From Manihot esculenta (lineage: Eukaryota > Streptophyta > Magnoliopsida > Malpighiales > Euphorbiaceae): a stretch of 64,000 nucleotides of DNA. Positions within the stretch are counted from its first letter, which is position 1. Every line of letters begins with the position of its first letter. The stretch covers positions 5,890,001-5,954,000 of the forward strand of contig NC_035170.2 in assembly GCF_001659605.2 (NCBI RefSeq), in the 5' to 3' direction. The notes beneath the pieces were generated by a model. It was not told where the DNA came from. It did not search any database and was given only the letters and a program-made list of their open reading frames with translations. Below are positions 25,850 to 37,831 of this stretch, one piece after another. Position numbers and translations under genes: made by a program.

Positions 25850-27224
25850 TGATTCTTCTTTGTTTTTCAGATAAGATGGTCTGTTGATGATCTTGTGAAT
25901 ATTCTCAACTTCCCTTACCCTAATAAAGAGCCTTACTATATAAAGGCAAGTCAAGGCACAATGATCTGCAGTGCCTATGCTATGAACTGCAAATAAAATT
26001 GCCAAAAGGTTTGAGGAAATAATGGATAAAGATTCATTATATTTGAAATATATTTTTTAAGATAAGAGAAGTCTGAGAGAATCATTTCAACTGTTACCTG
26101 TGAGTAAACTAGAACATGAACATCATTTAATATAATAATGCACTCAGAATTGAATTTTATTAACTTTGAAATTTCATTCGACACAGAAGATTTCACTGTG
26201 ATGGTTCTTTGAGTGCCTGTCTAATGACTTCTCTTAATGACTTTTATTAGTTGAAAAATATAATAAATAGTGTGATTAATTAAAGAAACAGAATAGAATT
26301 TAATATAATAAATATTTTTTAATCAAAAGATGGAGCGAATTTAATAGTTATTTGAGAAAATGACTGCAGCAGCATTTGTATGGTAATTTTCTGAAAGTTT
26401 CAAATCATATAAGATGATTTTTGGCGTACGACTTCTATTCTTGGGCATCCCTTCACGCCTTCAAAACATCTTTATGTATTATTTTCTATTATTAAAAATA
26501 AATGTAGATATATAAAATTAATTTAGAGACAAATTTTATTATTAATCAATTTCATATGTATAATATAATTTATTAAAAAAATGAAGTAGATTGATTTAAA
26601 AATAGAGTTGATTTAAAATTCAATCAACAAAGTATCTATCAGATTATCTTTTTAAAGAATTAATTCAACTATTTAAATATTTTCCGTTATTAACTGGATG
26701 CAATAGTTAAAATAAACACTCAATATTTTTGTAAATCCATATTTATGCAAATACAAATGAAAACATACATAGCATTGCTAGTTTTCATTTCATCTATATG
26801 GTAACTTTACTCCAGATTCTTCATGACTACATCTACTTGGATATACTTGAATGTACTCCTTTCGTTCTTAGAGTATATTTTCTCTTCGCCTGCCATCAAG
26901 CGATTTATCTTTGCTTTTCCACTTCTAAGTGAATATATATATTTTTCAGTGTTTATTTTGATAAATTTGATGAGATTTGAGGAACTTTTGATATGTGTAG
27001 CCTGATGTTTTCTAGTAACCGGTGATCGTCTGTACTCGATTATATTCTTTTGATGCTAATTTATGTTTTTATTGTAAGTTTAAGAGAGATCCAAATCTAT
27101 GCTTGCTCTGCCTAGATCTGACAAAGGATGTAGAATGCATGAACAGTAGCAACTCGTTGGGCAAGAAAATCTTAGAAGGCGCAAATGAAATGCCGAAAAG
27201 TTTATATCACTATCGTGCATCACC
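25850..27224. other. 3' flank of pullulanase and intergenic DNA
   Basis: The 3' UTR should begin here; an AATAAA at about 25992 is one possible polyadenylation signal. Beyond it is AT-rich intergenic sequence. The short open frames are not supported as genes. Confidence 0.5.
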
Positions 27225-27915
27225 TGTGCTGAAAATATCTAGATTCAATCCTCCTTAAACTTGACGATCCAGCCGTTGCCCTATTTGATTGCATTCTTTT
27301 AAGTCTAATTTTATTTTTATAATGTGAAAAGACTTATTTAGAAAGATATCTCTAATATATTATATGCGATGAATTCAACATTTAACTATAAAAAATTTTA
27401 TTGGCACCGACGGCAGCTCTTCATATTTTCGTCTCTATTAAATGTTTCTCCATGAGCTTTGTGCTATGTATATTTTGTGCTTCATTTTGCAGTAGGCCTT
27501 AGAATTTTTAGCATGTAATTTTTACGCTAAAAGGTTAAGCTTATTATCATTGTATTCTATTCCTCCATATATGCTGGAAACCTCTAGATCCAATCCTCTT
27601 TGAACTTGACGATCCAACCACTATCTGATTTGATTGCCTTCTTTAAATGCATTATTCTACTGTGGGAAGAGTTGTGTAGAAAGATGGTTGTAGTCTATTC
27701 CATGCAATCGAACCGCACTCATTGGCTGGAGACTTAATTGGAGGCAACAGCAGTAACTGAATTCATGTTTTCGTCTCTTGAATGCTTTTTCCGCTGGGAC
27801 TTTTTAGTGGGCTTTGGACCATGTATTTTTTGGGCTTCACTTTGCAATATGCCTTCTTAGAGTTTTTGGGCATGTATCTTTTATATTAAAACGCTGAGCC
27901 TATCATCATGTTAGG
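27225..27915. repeat. Diverged tandem duplication, two units of about 345 bp
   Basis: The two units align end to end: both contain (t)ctagat(t/c)caatcctc, aacttgacgatcca, tttgattgc, ttttcgtctct, ttgggcttc/ttgtgcttc and a closing ...ctta/tcatcat. The first runs about 27225-27560 and the second about 27568-27915. No coding content was recognised. The moderate divergence suggests an old event. Confidence 0.75.
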
Positions 27916-28639
27916 ACTTGGACTCATGTTCCTTGCAATCTTTATTTGCAAAAGAAAAAAGAAAAGTTTCGGTTAAGTTGGTGCTAGCATTTTTTTTATT
28001 GTTGGTTCTGGTAATATATTTTACTTTTTTTTTTTTAAACCTTTAGACTTTTGTGGAATTAACCATAAATACTCTAAAAAATAAATTCCAACTACAAAAT
28101 TTCCAAATCAAGGCCTTGACAGTTACAGATGATAGAGCCACATGATCATTCTCAATGCATGAATTGGAAGAATTCATTGTAATAATCAAGTAATGCTACC
28201 ACCCATGTTAAGTTTTGGAAAATACAGAAATAAATGTACAAAAATGATTTCTCAAAATTTTTAGAGTAACTTATATTACCACAAAAATCTTTATTTTTTT
28301 AAAAAATCAAGATATTCAATTCTTTTTAACCTTTTTAAAGATAAAAGAGATTTTGCTGTGGATCAGCCAGTATAAATTATACAAAATCTTTATAAGGCCA
28401 TCAATCCAGTTAATATTGTCGATCTAACAGATGATATGTGAGAACTCAAGAACAGAAACAACTCTCCTAAAAAACAATTCACAGTATCAACTGTTCAGAG
28501 ATCAATGTTTCACTGGAATACACAGATTCAACCAAAAATTTGTAGAACCAATCAGAAGCAAGAATTTCATCAATATAAAAAATCAGTTTTAATTATGTTT
28601 GATATGCTACATCACAAAAACAGAAAACATATTCAACCA
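27916..28639. other. Intergenic DNA and 3' flank of TAP46
   Basis: AT-rich sequence lies between the two gene ends; pullulanase (+) and TAP46 (-) converge here. The TAP46 3' UTR should occupy the right part. No other gene is seen. Confidence 0.5.
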
Positions 28640-31600
28640 TTAACCACAAGGTGTGAGCTTCTTATTACCAGCACCCCGAGGATTATCATCTTTCCAGTCA
28701 TCCCATGCCCTTTCCTTCTGTACCACAGCATCATCTTCTTCTTCATCATCTTCCCCTGTTTGTACCTTCCGATAGTCTTTGTACCATGAAGAGTTTGCTT
28801 CTGCCATGATTTTAGCATTTCTCTCTTGCCATTTATTCATAATCTCCATCTCCCTTAACCCAGCTTCTTCTATACTCATGGTTGGCACCCTTCAGCAGGA
28901 TATTCAACACAGCAAATCAAAATAAGTTCATTGAGGCAAAAGAGATCATATTAAAGAGAAATAGGACATTCAAAATATCCTCCCAATGAAAGAAGAGGAA
29001 GTAATCACTTCTCCATTGAGTTGAGTATATTAAAAATTTAATACATCAGGCATGGAAATATACCTGTGGCTAGGTTGGAAGACTTGTGCTGCCATCCTCT
29101 CTCTCTCACTTGTTAAATTTCCACCTATAAGACTTGCTGGTCCAAATATCAGTGGCTGGTGCTTGTGATCATGTACCTGTGAAACATCAGCTCTCCCTTC
29201 TAAAACATCTTGAGCAAAAGTAGCACAAGTGATGGGTGGCGCTGGCTTGGTATATTGAGCTCGAGTAGCAGCACCACGATGCCAAGCTTCTGCCTTTTTT
29301 GTTCGCTCATCAAGAATAGCTTGGGAAAATTCCTTGTCCCCTTCCTGAAATGTAGAGCAATTGCTAAAATTCTAAGCTTCATTACAATATGATAAAACTG
29401 ATTAATCTGAGCAGATGAACGAAGTAAGGGAGAAAACTAGGTACTGTAGCTATGCAATGTTGCTGAACCATGAGGCAAGGCAACTGTTGATAAAATGTGG
29501 TATTTCAAGGAATTCTGATTTTAATCCTGTTATCTTGCATTGGCAAAGCCCATACTACCAGATATCACAACAGAACAGTTTTCAGCTAGAGCAAAAATTT
29601 ATAGAATAATGACAGCCTGATGATGATCCATAAATCATAATCTTATTGTTCAAACTCACAGGCTCACTGCACCATTTAACAAATAACAAACAAAGAAAAT
29701 GGGAAGGGGGGGGGGTAGGAGAGAAAGCTTTACAATGATCAAATGGTAGGTTCTAGTGCTTAAACAGTACATCAAAAATCACTAGCAAGGACTGGCAATT
29801 GCTGATGAATTTACTTCATCAAAACACACCTCAACTACTCTCAACACACAGAACAGAGATAGATATATAGATCCGACAAATCACTGAGTACAGAAATACC
29901 TTAAGTTGTCTTTCCTTCACAGCAGAAAGCATTTCTTCCTCTTTCTTTAACATTTCAAGCAGATCTAATGCCTGCAGCACACATATGGCAAAGAAATGGT
30001 GCAAAGATGGTTATACTATTAATAGGATTTGAAATTTTGTATTTTCCAGATGTTTAAGGAAATGTAAGACTAACCTTACAGATGGACAAAGAGATGGCGG
30101 TAAGCCACGCCTGTTAAAAAAGTATGCTGTGATTTTAGCAAAGCTCAAATTGCTGAGAAATTATGAAAACTAAAATGCACCTTTTACTAAGCAGATCTAG
30201 TAAACTATTTCACATCCACATTATGAGGTTTCAAAGAATAGAATATATTCTTCCAAACCAAAAAAAACTATCATGTTCTATTCCGCTGAGAGACATTACT
30301 ACGCTAAACCATCTCAACATAAACATAATAAAATGATCCGCATTATGAAAACAGAACTGAAGGAAGATGATTGTTCTCGAAGCTGTATTTTGTTGGACCT
30401 AAATGTCTTAATTCTTGTTTTATGCTAATAAACAACTGCTATACTACTAATTAATTTTGGAAATGTTTATATGAGCTTGTAGATACTTAATACAAACAAA
30501 TGAAATTGCTTCAAATTCAAAGATTAAAAGTGCAAGAATTGGAAGCATACTTTAAGAAAGGAACCAAAATGAAAACGTGTAGTTTATGTCTTGTAAACTC
30601 AAATTAATTTTTGTTGCTCAAGCTTATGTTAACTCCCAAAATTTATAGATATGAACTATTTGAAAATGAAAAATGAGGGACCAAAATGGAATGTTACATA
30701 TAGAGTAATTTTGAAATTATTTTCTATAGAATGAACAATCTCAAAATATAGGTTATAACAGTTCAAAAGATTTGAAAATCAGAATTTTGAAACTCAAGTT
30801 ATGATTTTTCAAAGTCTTAAAAAATCATTTTTCCGCCTAAAGTGACCCTTTAGATGGTAGCCACAGAGAATAAGGCACCACTCTCGGCCACCGAAAGTCT
30901 GTTTTTAAAGGATTTGATTTCTTGGAAAGGGTTTGTTTTCTTGGTTCCAAGAGTTTTGGCACCCGAAAATGAATGGTTTGACGGTTGAACTTGGATTTCC
31001 AAAATTCAATATAACGGCTATTTAAGTGGTTGAACAACTATATTTGTATTTAGTGAAATGACTATATATATGCTAGAACTATAGATACAAGTTGTTTTCT
31101 AACGTCGAAAAGTTACAACAACCATTCTCTAAAATTATTGATTGTGTTCATTGAAAGTGAGGTTGTTAAGAGTATTGATTGTCATTCTCACTATTGGAAG
31201 TGAGTTTAAAGTCTTTTGCAAAAAGGGATTGTAACAAGGCGAGGGTTTATTCCAGAATTGTAAGGATTTGGTCTTCATCCAAAGGACATTGATTAATGGA
31301 GTTGAACTCAAAAAGAGAGCTTTAAAGAGAGGATGTAAGCTTGGAATATCGAACCTCTATAAATTTTTATGTTCATCCTTGATCTTCCTTCTCTTCTTAC
31401 CCTTGTATTGATTTATCTTTTGTTTTTGGCCTTCAAATTTTTAAACCTAATTCACCCCTCTTGAGTTACCCCAAGGGACAACATATTTGTATGCATCCAA
31501 GAGGCAATAAGAGAAGTATTATGCCTCAATTGCAGTTTGCTGCCAACATCAACTTTTCTGGGTCTAGTGATATATATAACTTCTTCAATGTTTTATTTAA

Positions 31601-32819
31601 GAAAAAAAAAGTAAAGAAAATTTTTTAAAAAAAAGGCTGAATGTAAAATAATGCCATAAATAGTTTTCAGAATGATGCTATCTATCATCGTCATCACAGC
31701 CCTAAAGTTTCATAAACTTATTATACAAATAACAACTAACCTCCCGCTCTTCTTCTCCATCATCATCCAATAAATCTTCTTCTCCGGCCTCAACTGGAGT
31801 TGAAAGGGCAGTTGCTCTAGTTGAACGGCCACGCCGCTCTTTCCGCTCCTTTATTTCCAGCAGCTTTGCTTGAGCAGCCCTTTGGCGATTGAACCGTGCA
31901 ATCTATATAAGCATAGAAATAGTAAATTACAACAAACCCAAGTTTATAGTGATATAAAGCATTACCTTAAAGACAAACACAATAATGAAAAATGGAGTCT
32001 TAGAGCTACCTTTAGGGCCCTTCTTTCTGCAAAAGAATTAGGACCTCCTTGAACAGATGCACGCAATTCCTCCTCTGGTACAAATTCCATTGTCTCACAA
32101 AAAGAAAGGAATTCCTAGAAATGTTGCCCTTTTCAGAAATTCCAATTAAAATGATAACACAACCTTTATATCAACACATCAACCAATAAAAACATGAACC
32201 AACACATATGCCCAAAAGTTCTGTAACATTGAGGAATTAAAATTGGGATTATACTAATGAACAACACTCACCTTTAACTTTGCCTGGGAAGCCTTAAGAA
32301 TTTGCATTCTATCATCTTGTGATATTTTTTCAGTTAGCTCAGCAAGATAATATGGAACCTACAACAAAAGAACAGAACTGTCAACATATACGCAATTACT
32401 TTTCACATCCAAAAAGTGAAATAGAGTATAAACCATAAAATCCATAAACGAAAAGACTGAACATTTCTCAAAAAGAACAAGACAAACCCAGGAATTTAAT
32501 TACCAAAATATATTTAAGATTGGTAGTGCTGATATCATCCTTGGTTTCATTCGCTGAGAACAACCCAAGTTTATTTATCATTTCCTCGCACCTCTCCAGT
32601 GCCACACATCCCTTCTTCACCATCTCCTATCAAAACCCAAAAATCGAACCAGATGTTAGTAAGGAACCAGAAAATGAGACACAAAGAAAGGGAAACGAAA
32701 CTTAAACTTGGGAGTGGGGTTACCTGATCAGCGGTGGACTCCGTAGCGGTTAAATGGATCTTCCGAGCTTGCTCAAACAGAGACGGAAGAGGTAAGTCCT
32801 CTATTTTCCGTTCACCCAT
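28640..32819 (-). CDS. TAP46: TAP46, PP2A regulatory subunit (TAP42/alpha4 family), complete, 9 exons
   Basis: TAP46 binds the catalytic subunits of PP2A, PP4 and PP6 and acts downstream of TOR in growth, nitrogen and ABA signalling (family knowledge). Exons in transcript order: 32724-32819, 32504-32626, 32272-32358, 32010-32114, 31741-31902, 30075-30110, 29900-29971, 29064-29344, 28640-28889. They join in frame to 403 aa; plant TAP46 is about 405 aa. The start is the ATG at 32819 (MGERKIEDLPLPSLFEQARK); the in-frame TTG 15 bases upstream is not needed. Residues from about 1 to 230 are the helical phosphatase-binding part (NLKYILVPYYLAELTEK). Then comes a basic stretch (RFNRQRAAQAKLLEIKERK), an acidic one (EEDLLDDDGEEERE), the conserved YTKPAPPITCATFAQDVLEG, and an acidic tail ending in DDWKDDNPRGAGNKK. 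Intron 5 carries a solo LTR. All splice sites are GT-AG. Confidence 0.96.
30391..31483 (+). mobile_element. Solo LTR (SIRE/Maximus-like copia) in TAP46 intron 5
   Basis: A 1093-bp segment starts TGTTGGACCTAAATG and ends CCAAGGGACAACA, giving TGTTG...CAACA termini. It is flanked by a perfect 5-bp duplication TATTT (30386-30390 and 31484-31488). The end sequence aattcacccctcttgagtta is typical of large copia (SIRE-type) LTRs. No internal retroelement sequence remains, so it arose by LTR-LTR recombination. It sits antisense to TAP46 and fills most of the 1.6-kb intron. Confidence 0.88.
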
Positions 32820-33754
32820 GGGCGAGCGTATCAAACCCTAGAGAAAATAAAATTGAAGGATTATAGGGATGAATTATACGACTTTTTTATGCAAATTTTT
32901 TAGGGAATTCGAATTCTGGAATCTCAATTTCTAGGAAAGCTGTGAAGTTAGTAATGGAATTTGGGGAATCGATGAGCCCAGCTGGAAGATGTTAGAATTT
33001 CCAAATTCGTATGGGGCATGAATCAGAGGGGCCTTATAAGATGGAGGACTAGGTTAAATGCGGACATCTTCAAATTCTTATCATGGTTGCCAAGTGAACA
33101 GACGTTTTATTATTTAATTTTTAAATATTATTATTAATAATAAATCAATATTTATATTTCTAAATTACCCTTCTCCTCCTTTTCATTTTTTTTCTTTCGA
33201 TTCTTCTTATTTTTTATTTTTTTATAAAAAAGAGATTCTTCTTAAATAAGAGATTCTTCTTTGTTTTTTAAATACAAGAGACTATTTTATTAATAGAGAG
33301 AAATGATATAGATATTTTAATAAATTTAAATATAAAATTAAATTTTAAAATTTTTTTCATTCATTCTTCATATATTTTTAATAAAAAATAAAATAAAAGG
33401 ATTATTTCATTAAAAGAGGAAAAAAAATAACATTTTAATAAATTTTTAAAAATATAGGAATTGATTTATTAATAATCACAATAATTAAAAACTAAATAAT
33501 AAATCTACCTTTTTATTATTATCAATTTCAATTTAAAAATTGTATAATTGAATATAGTGGGAAAAAACCCATTCCAGGCACATAAGTTAGAAACAATAAC
33601 CCTCATTGTGTATAAATATAGTAATTCCAAGAGCATGAACATTAATAAAGAGACTTATGCCTATTGCCATTCACAAAGTATATAGGAGAGTCCTCTAATT
33701 ATTTGGTTGGACTCTATATCTCATCTATTAATTAAAGAAAAAATAAATATAAAT

Positions 33755-33814
<60 letters not shown>

Positions 33815-34149
33815 TAATAGAGACTGACTTAAATATTATGAAATAGAATCTCTTTATCGTTCTCTGAATTCTAATTGTGGTACTGTATTAATATGAGGCA
33901 TCATCATAGCGGCAATCTCAATTTATATTGGATGGATCAATTGGATATATCTCTGACATTCAAGTTAATATCACCGTTTCTTATTCATGCATTTAGACTT
34001 TTACTGAAATATATGGTTTGAGAATAAGCATGAAAGGGGTTTAATAAGACCTCTTTCTGCCATGTAATTATTTTTTGATATGATTCATGATTGCCAGTTA
34101 TGTGATATGCCATATTTCCTGAGCTTTTTTTACATGGATTAATGGTCAA
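32820..34149. other. TAP46 promoter side and AT-rich intergenic DNA
   Basis: Immediately right of the TAP46 start lies its expected 5' UTR and promoter; no clear TATA box was chosen. Beyond 33100 the sequence is extremely AT-rich. Confidence 0.45.
33759..33812. repeat. (AT)n microsatellite, 27 units
   Basis: An uninterrupted AT dinucleotide tract, probably length-polymorphic. Confidence 0.95.
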
Positions 34150-34910
34150 TAAGGTGTTGCAAATATCCAAGGGAAGTTGGATAAGGGTTTGTTATGGATT
34201 TCTCTATTCCTAAACTATATTTCTCATGTTCTCCCTCAGCATTGTTCAAATCACCATGCTCTATCCATCTCAAGTTCCTTTAAGAGTTGGCCAACCTCTC
34301 TACCTTTTCGATTTGAACAATTATGGACTTTTCGCATGTTAAATTTGAACAACTTGTGCAAAATTGTTGGGATTAGAGTTCTTATTATTCTAACAACGCA
34401 GACCGTCTTTAAGAATGTGGTCGGAAATTTAAAAAATAGAGTACTACTAATTTTGGTCAACTTGGGCTATCTATCAAACAAAAGCAGGATTACTTGGGTC
34501 ATCTTCAATCTCTCCATCAAATAGAGTCTATTCTTTCTCAAATACGAAGGATCTCTAGTGAACTTGATTCTTTATTGAAGAATGAGCAAATTCTATGGTT
34601 CCAACTTTCAAGAATTCAACGACTAAGTGGTGAAGATCATATTACAGGTTTCTTTTCATGCTAAACCTAGTTAGAGGAAACAATGTAATAGGATTGAGCG
34701 TATCAAGAATGCGTTTGGAGTTTGGTTGCAGGAGGAAGATGCAGTGATAAATTGCTTTCTCAATTATTTTCAGACACTTTTTATAGCTTTAAATCAGTTG
34801 AATGTGAATCCTGTACTTGATCCCATTTTTGCCCGTGTTACCTCAGAAATGAATGATGCTCTCTTGGCACCTTGTGGGTTTGGATGTTTCCAATATTGTG
34901 TTGCTTAATC
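34150..34910 (+). mobile_element. LINE (L1-type) retrotransposon remnant
   Basis: Plus-strand pieces follow the plant LINE order between endonuclease and reverse transcriptase: KLDKGLLWISLF and CSNHHALSIS (degenerate R-L-D-R-G and S-D-H motifs), then LPFRFEQLW, then a linker with QSILSQIRRISSELDSLLKN and EQILWFQ. After a gap come NRIERIKNAFGVWLQEEDAV and NCFLNYFQTLF. Frames shift several times and the reverse-transcriptase core is missing. It is a 5'- and 3'-truncated fossil. Confidence 0.8.
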
Positions 34911-35228
34911 ACTAGGCTTCACTAGCTTCTATAAATAATGCTTTCATTGTTTTGATTGGCTATACTCTTCTCATTAACCACTTCCTTTCCTTTGTCATTC
35001 ATAATCCCAGAAAGAAGGGAGCAGTTCCTCCATAATAGAGTTTTTAATCTCTACAGCATTTTGTTTCATCTCCTCCCGTAACAACTCCAAATTCCTCCTG
35101 GACTCCTCTTTCATAACTCTCATTTATTCCTCCAATCCATCAATTCTCACAAAATTAGCACTCACTACGGTTGATCTTATCATATTGCGATTCTACTAGA
35201 AGTGACAATAGAAACACTTATGTCCTTT
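34911..35228. other. Intergenic sequence, nothing recognised
   Basis: It may include more of the LINE fossil, but no motif is clear. Confidence 0.4.
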
Positions 35229-35616
35229 TGAAATAGGACCGATTATGTTCCGTTAAGAGTTTTAATTAATAAAATTTAGTTAAAACGAAATTTAGAAAAT
35301 AAAAAACTAAAAATTGAAATTTCTTATTGAATTCTTGAAAATTGAAAAGCGTGTCAAACAATGAAAAAAATGACTATTTATAATAGCAAAAATCTTAATA
35401 TGAAAAATTATAAAAAAATTTTAAAAATAATTAAAATACAAAATTGACCCTTTAAATAATAAAATTTTCGCTTCGAATTTTGTAATAGACATGCAGCTCT
35501 CATCACATTTTTTAAAGTCATGCATCTCAAAATTTTTTTTTCGAAAAGTTATCATGGGCCTCCAACGGACATCGATAGCAGAAGTTAAGCGCGATCCAAG
35601 TCTGTCATAAAATCTA

Positions 35617-37831
35617 TGTAACGACCCGAAAATCGGACCGCTACCGGCGCTAGGATCCAGATCGGCTTAAGGCCGCCGGGACCCGTAGCAAGCCAAACAT
35701 TCATCTTGTATACCTGTTTAATCCCATACATGATCAACAATTACATAAAAATTTAAAATTTTCTCATTTAATCATTCATTCATTCATTCTTTCTTTCATT
35801 CATTTTTTCATGTGCATGCACTATACATAAACATAATCATGTACTCAAAAGGGATTAACAACATACTGGGGTCAAGCACAACTCTAATCCTCAATAACAT
35901 CATTACATTACATAACTGTTTAATACTATTCATTACATTTCAATATTTATCATGTCCACCACTAGCTATTACACAACCATGACTTTACTCTAGCTGACCT
36001 CCTGGTCTATCCCGTACCTGCATACCTGGGGATTAGGTAAATGGGGTGAGCTACTAGAACCCAGTGAGTAGAAACATAAAACATCATATATAAAACATAT
36101 GCATCTATGGAATGCATCACAACACAAACATGTCATATCAAGGATGGACTTGTCACCAATAGCCCTCTACATAGCCAATCGTGCCAGAATGTAGAATGGG
36201 TCATGGTCTTTCACTTAAACATAACATTCCAAAGTGCCAGAACGTAAAATGGGTCATGGTCTTTCTCTTACATAGTGCCAGCGAACGTAGAATGGGTCAC
36301 ACTGGTCTTTTATTCCGTACCGTACATATCATATCCTCACATCATAGATCGAGGGCTATGGATCATCCAATATCCATCCGCACCAACATAATCATATGCA
36401 ATGCAACATATTCGTGAATTCTAGTGCAAACAACCTATTATATAACATGGCAATTATGATGCATGAATCATGCCAAAACCTTCATTATTTGCTTAAAAAC
36501 ATAAAGAGTCATTCTACTCACCTTTGGCTAGCTCTGACAAGACTCTGAAGCAGTTGTCTCACTGCTGGGGTCCTCGGTTCCTCGGGTCCGAATCTACACA
36601 GGTGGACTCAAATGAGGGACCAACATCCATGAACATGACTCTAAAATACTCCCCAAAAACCCCCTAAAACACCTTAAAACAATCACATAAATCATGCAAA
36701 GGAAGGCTGAATAGGGCACTTTCGGCGGCCGAAAGTCCCTCCAGAGCCGAAAGTCATGCACCTTCGGCGGCACTTTCGGCGGCCGAAGGTTCCCTCTAGA
36801 GACGAAACTCATGCATGTTCGGCGGTACCTTCGGCGGCCGAATCTCCCATCCAGAGCCGAAAGTCCACTTTCGGGGGCAGGGTTCGGCAGCCAAAGGCTG
36901 GCCTCCACAGGCAGGTTCGGCGGCCGAAAGAGCCTTCGGCTGCCGAACCTGAGTTCTTTCCAAGGGCAGAACTCAGCCTCTTTCATGCATAAAAACCTCC
37001 CAGACCATTCACACATGCATTTACCTATTCTACAACAAGCAAACTCAAGCCAACAAGCATATAGGGGTCTCAACTAACTTAAACCCCAACCAAAATACAT
37101 CAAACAACCCACATTGCTCATAAACATAACATAAACCCATAAACTCAACAATAACCTAAACATGCATTTCTACCCCATAGATCTTCATAAAACTTGTTTA
37201 AAACATACAAGGAAGGTTGGATCTAAGCTTACCTCTTGAAGATCGAGAGGAAAGACGATCCTAGCTTGGAGATGGGGAGAAATCAACTTTTTGGTCTCCA
37301 AGCTTCCAAAACTTGCTCTTTTGCTCAAATATCTTCAAACCAAGTGAAAACTCTTAAGAAAATCATGAAGATTCGAAGGAAGAAGCTCAAAATCGATGAG
37401 GGACGGCGGAGAACTCACCTTGGCCGAAAACGGAGAGAAAAGCTCACCCGTTCGGACATGAGGACCCCTTTATAGGTGGCTGGCCAGGCCACTTTCGGGG
37501 GCCTAACGTGCCTCCGCATGCATGCCATGTTCGGCGGCCGAACATAAGGTTCGACGGCCGAACCTGGACTTCCCTCACTCATGCCTTCAGGGGCCTAAAG
37601 CATTCCCGAAATGCATGCATGTTCGGCAGCCGAACTTGAGGTTCGGCAGCCGAACCTGGGTCTTCCTCCAATGTTATTTTCATACAAAACTCATTTTCTT
37701 TCTTGCTTAAAACCATAAAATACATTAAAACATTTTATGAAAACATGGTTTTACCTTTCTAGAGGTTTTCGACATCCGAGATTCCACCGGACGGTAGGAA
37801 TTCCGATACCGAAGTCTAGCCGGGTATTACA
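35617..37831 (-). mobile_element. Solo LTR of a Tekay/Del-like chromovirus (2215 bp), nested
   Basis: The element starts TGTAACGACCCG and ends CCGGGTATTACA on the plus strand. A perfect 5-bp duplication ATCTA flanks it (35612-35616 and 37832-37836). It matches, over most of its length, the LTR at 59669-61856 that is attached to a chromovirus pol on the minus strand, so it is read as minus. No internal region is present. It interrupts the left LTR of the older Ty3/gypsy element. It contains tandem gtgccagaacgtagaatggg units (36181-36320) and clusters of the palindrome TTCGGCGGCCGAA. Confidence 0.93.
37469..37474 (-). promoter_or_regulatory. LTR TATA box
   Basis: On the minus strand the LTR reads CCTATAAAGGGG here. 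The equivalent site in the second LTR copy (61495-61500) reads TATAAAAGGG. Conservation at the same place in two copies supports a promoter element. Confidence 0.6.

Noticed and set aside
36594..37077. Overlapping open frames of 78-159 codons on both strands, rich in Arg/Pro/Gly
   Set aside because: They arise from the GC-rich palindrome clusters of the solo LTR and recur in the second LTR in shifted frames; they show no coding signature.
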